Of a DNA stretch of 64,000 nucleotides, positions 62,960-64,000 are shown piece by piece. Source of the DNA: Lucinisca nassula (lineage: Eukaryota; Mollusca; Bivalvia; Lucinida; Lucinidae); NCBI GenBank assembly GCA_963580285.1, contig OY757026.1:88138651-88202650 (forward strand), written 5' to 3'. The first letter of the stretch is position 1. Each line of letters starts with the position of its first letter. The notes under the pieces were generated by a model that was given only the letters and a program-made list of their open reading frames with translations, was not told the origin of the DNA and ran no database searches. Made by a program: the position numbers and the translations under genes.

Positions 62960-64000
62960 GGCGTCGCCATAGCCTGTTTGAAGCTTTATATCTCCTGAAC
63001 CTATGGATGGATTTTGACTAAACTTGCATAGACACATCACTTGGCTAAAGGAAAACAGTCATTAGGTCATGATGATCTTGACCTCATTTTCAAGGTCCCA
63101 GCGACCCAAAAACTGTCATTTTTGGGCCAAAAATGTCTTGTCTGCACTAACATATTGATTAATTTTAATCAAACTTGGTACAATATATCATTTCAACAAA
63201 CCACAGATTTGATTAGATTTTGGTGACCCTGTTCTCATTTGCAAGGTCACAGCAACCCAAAAACAGTCTTTTTTGGGCCAAAAATGGCTTGTCTGCACTC
63301 TATCTCATTAACGAATTTATTAATTTTAATCAAACTTGGTACAATATATCTTTAAAACAAACCACAGATTTGATTAGATTTTGGTGACCTTGACCTCATT
63401 TCCAAGGTCTCAGCGACCCAAAAACAGTCATTTTTGGGCCAATCACACTTGGTACAATATATCAATACAACATACCTCATTTTCAAGATCACAGCGACCC
63501 GTTTTGGGCCAAAAATGGCTTGTCTGCTCTCTATCTCTTAATGAATTGACCAAATTTCGTAAAACTTGGTACAATATATCATTACAACAAACCATAGATT
63601 TGATTAGATTTTGGTGACCTTGACCTCATTTTCAAGGTCACAGAGACCCCAAAACAGTCATTTTGGGGCCAAAAATGGCTTGTCTGCACAATATCTCATT
63701 AAGGAATTTATTGATTTTCATCAAACTTGGTACAATATTTCATTACAACAAACCGCAGATTTGATTAGATTTTGGTGACCTTGACCTTTTTACAAAGACA
63801 CAGTGCCCCAAAGACAGTCAATTTTGGGCGACAAATGGCTTGTCTGCACTCTACCTCATTAACGAATCAATTAATTATAGTCAAACTTGGTACATTATAT
63901 CAATACAACATACCACAGACTTGATTAGATTTTGGTGACTTTGACCTTTTTTCAAGGTCCCCCCCCCCCCCACCAGATTTGTCTGATGATCTGAGCTTTT
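62960..64000 (+). repeat. Tandem-core element running off the window
   Basis: About six units of roughly 165 bp with CAAACTTGGTACAATATATC, CAGATTTGATTAGATTTTGG and GTGACCTTGACCTC with CAAGGTCACAG. Neither 5' nor 3' terminus is visible. A short run of C lies near 63960. Confidence 0.7.

Overview
The window is eukaryotic, from an animal genome with long, repeat-packed introns. The best guess is a bivalve mollusc or close lophotrochozoan. This rests on tRNA-derived SINEs with CAAA-type tails, many Pearl/Helitron-like non-autonomous elements built around tandem cores of about 120-340 bp, and Penelope-like, CR1-like, Tc1 and Gypsy-type elements. No prokaryotic operon, CRISPR array or real rRNA/tRNA gene is seen.

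The host content is one plus-strand gene, VPS8, a subunit of the endosomal CORVET tethering complex. Eight exons with canonical AG/GT borders and matching phases are visible: 3176-3218, 10008-10197, 25025-25059, 25728-25794, 44309-44401, 47966-48105, 50197-50281 and 60390-60488. Together they give about 250 codons without a stop. The 5' and 3' ends of the gene lie outside the window. Nearly everything else is intronic and made of transposable elements (TEs).

Layout. 1-3.2 kb: tandem-core element, tRNA-SINE and foldback MITE. 3.2-10 kb: MITE, nested tandem-core elements split by a 5'-truncated LINE, and a SINE split by a pogo-like element. 10-25 kb: a SINE cluster, then a 12.8-kb LTR retrotransposon (LTRs of about 2.57 kb once later insertions are removed, 5-bp target duplication ATAAC). 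Its coding part holds gag, protease and integrase but no reverse transcriptase or RNase H. Its 5' LTR carries a SINE and its 3' LTR a Helitron-like element. 25-35 kb: exons 3 and 4 and several tandem-core families. 35.7-42.7 kb: a nest of DNA transposons (pogo-like outer element, two TTAA-flanked elements sharing one TTAA, a Tc1 copy). 43-52 kb: foldbacks, SINEs, exons 5-7 and a 40-bp minisatellite. 52.3-55 kb: a Penelope-like element broken by one UGA. 55.2-60.2 kb: a CR1-like LINE with a 1.5-kb DNA element inside its RT. 60.4-64 kb: exon 8 and more tandem-core elements.

The most notable points are: (1) the RT-less, nearly intact LTR element, probably moved in trans; (2) several repeat families unrelated in sequence that share one architecture (5' hairpin, a GTCTGTC-like tract, tandem core, a 3' copy of one hairpin arm, a terminal hairpin, then CTAG or CTTGT); (3) recurring nuclear-receptor half-sites, including perfect estrogen-response-element palindromes, in those cores; (4) a SINE whose target duplication copied the 5' splice site of VPS8 exon 7. 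Protein family names come from recalled family motifs, not a database search. Many repeat borders are approximate unless a target duplication is stated.
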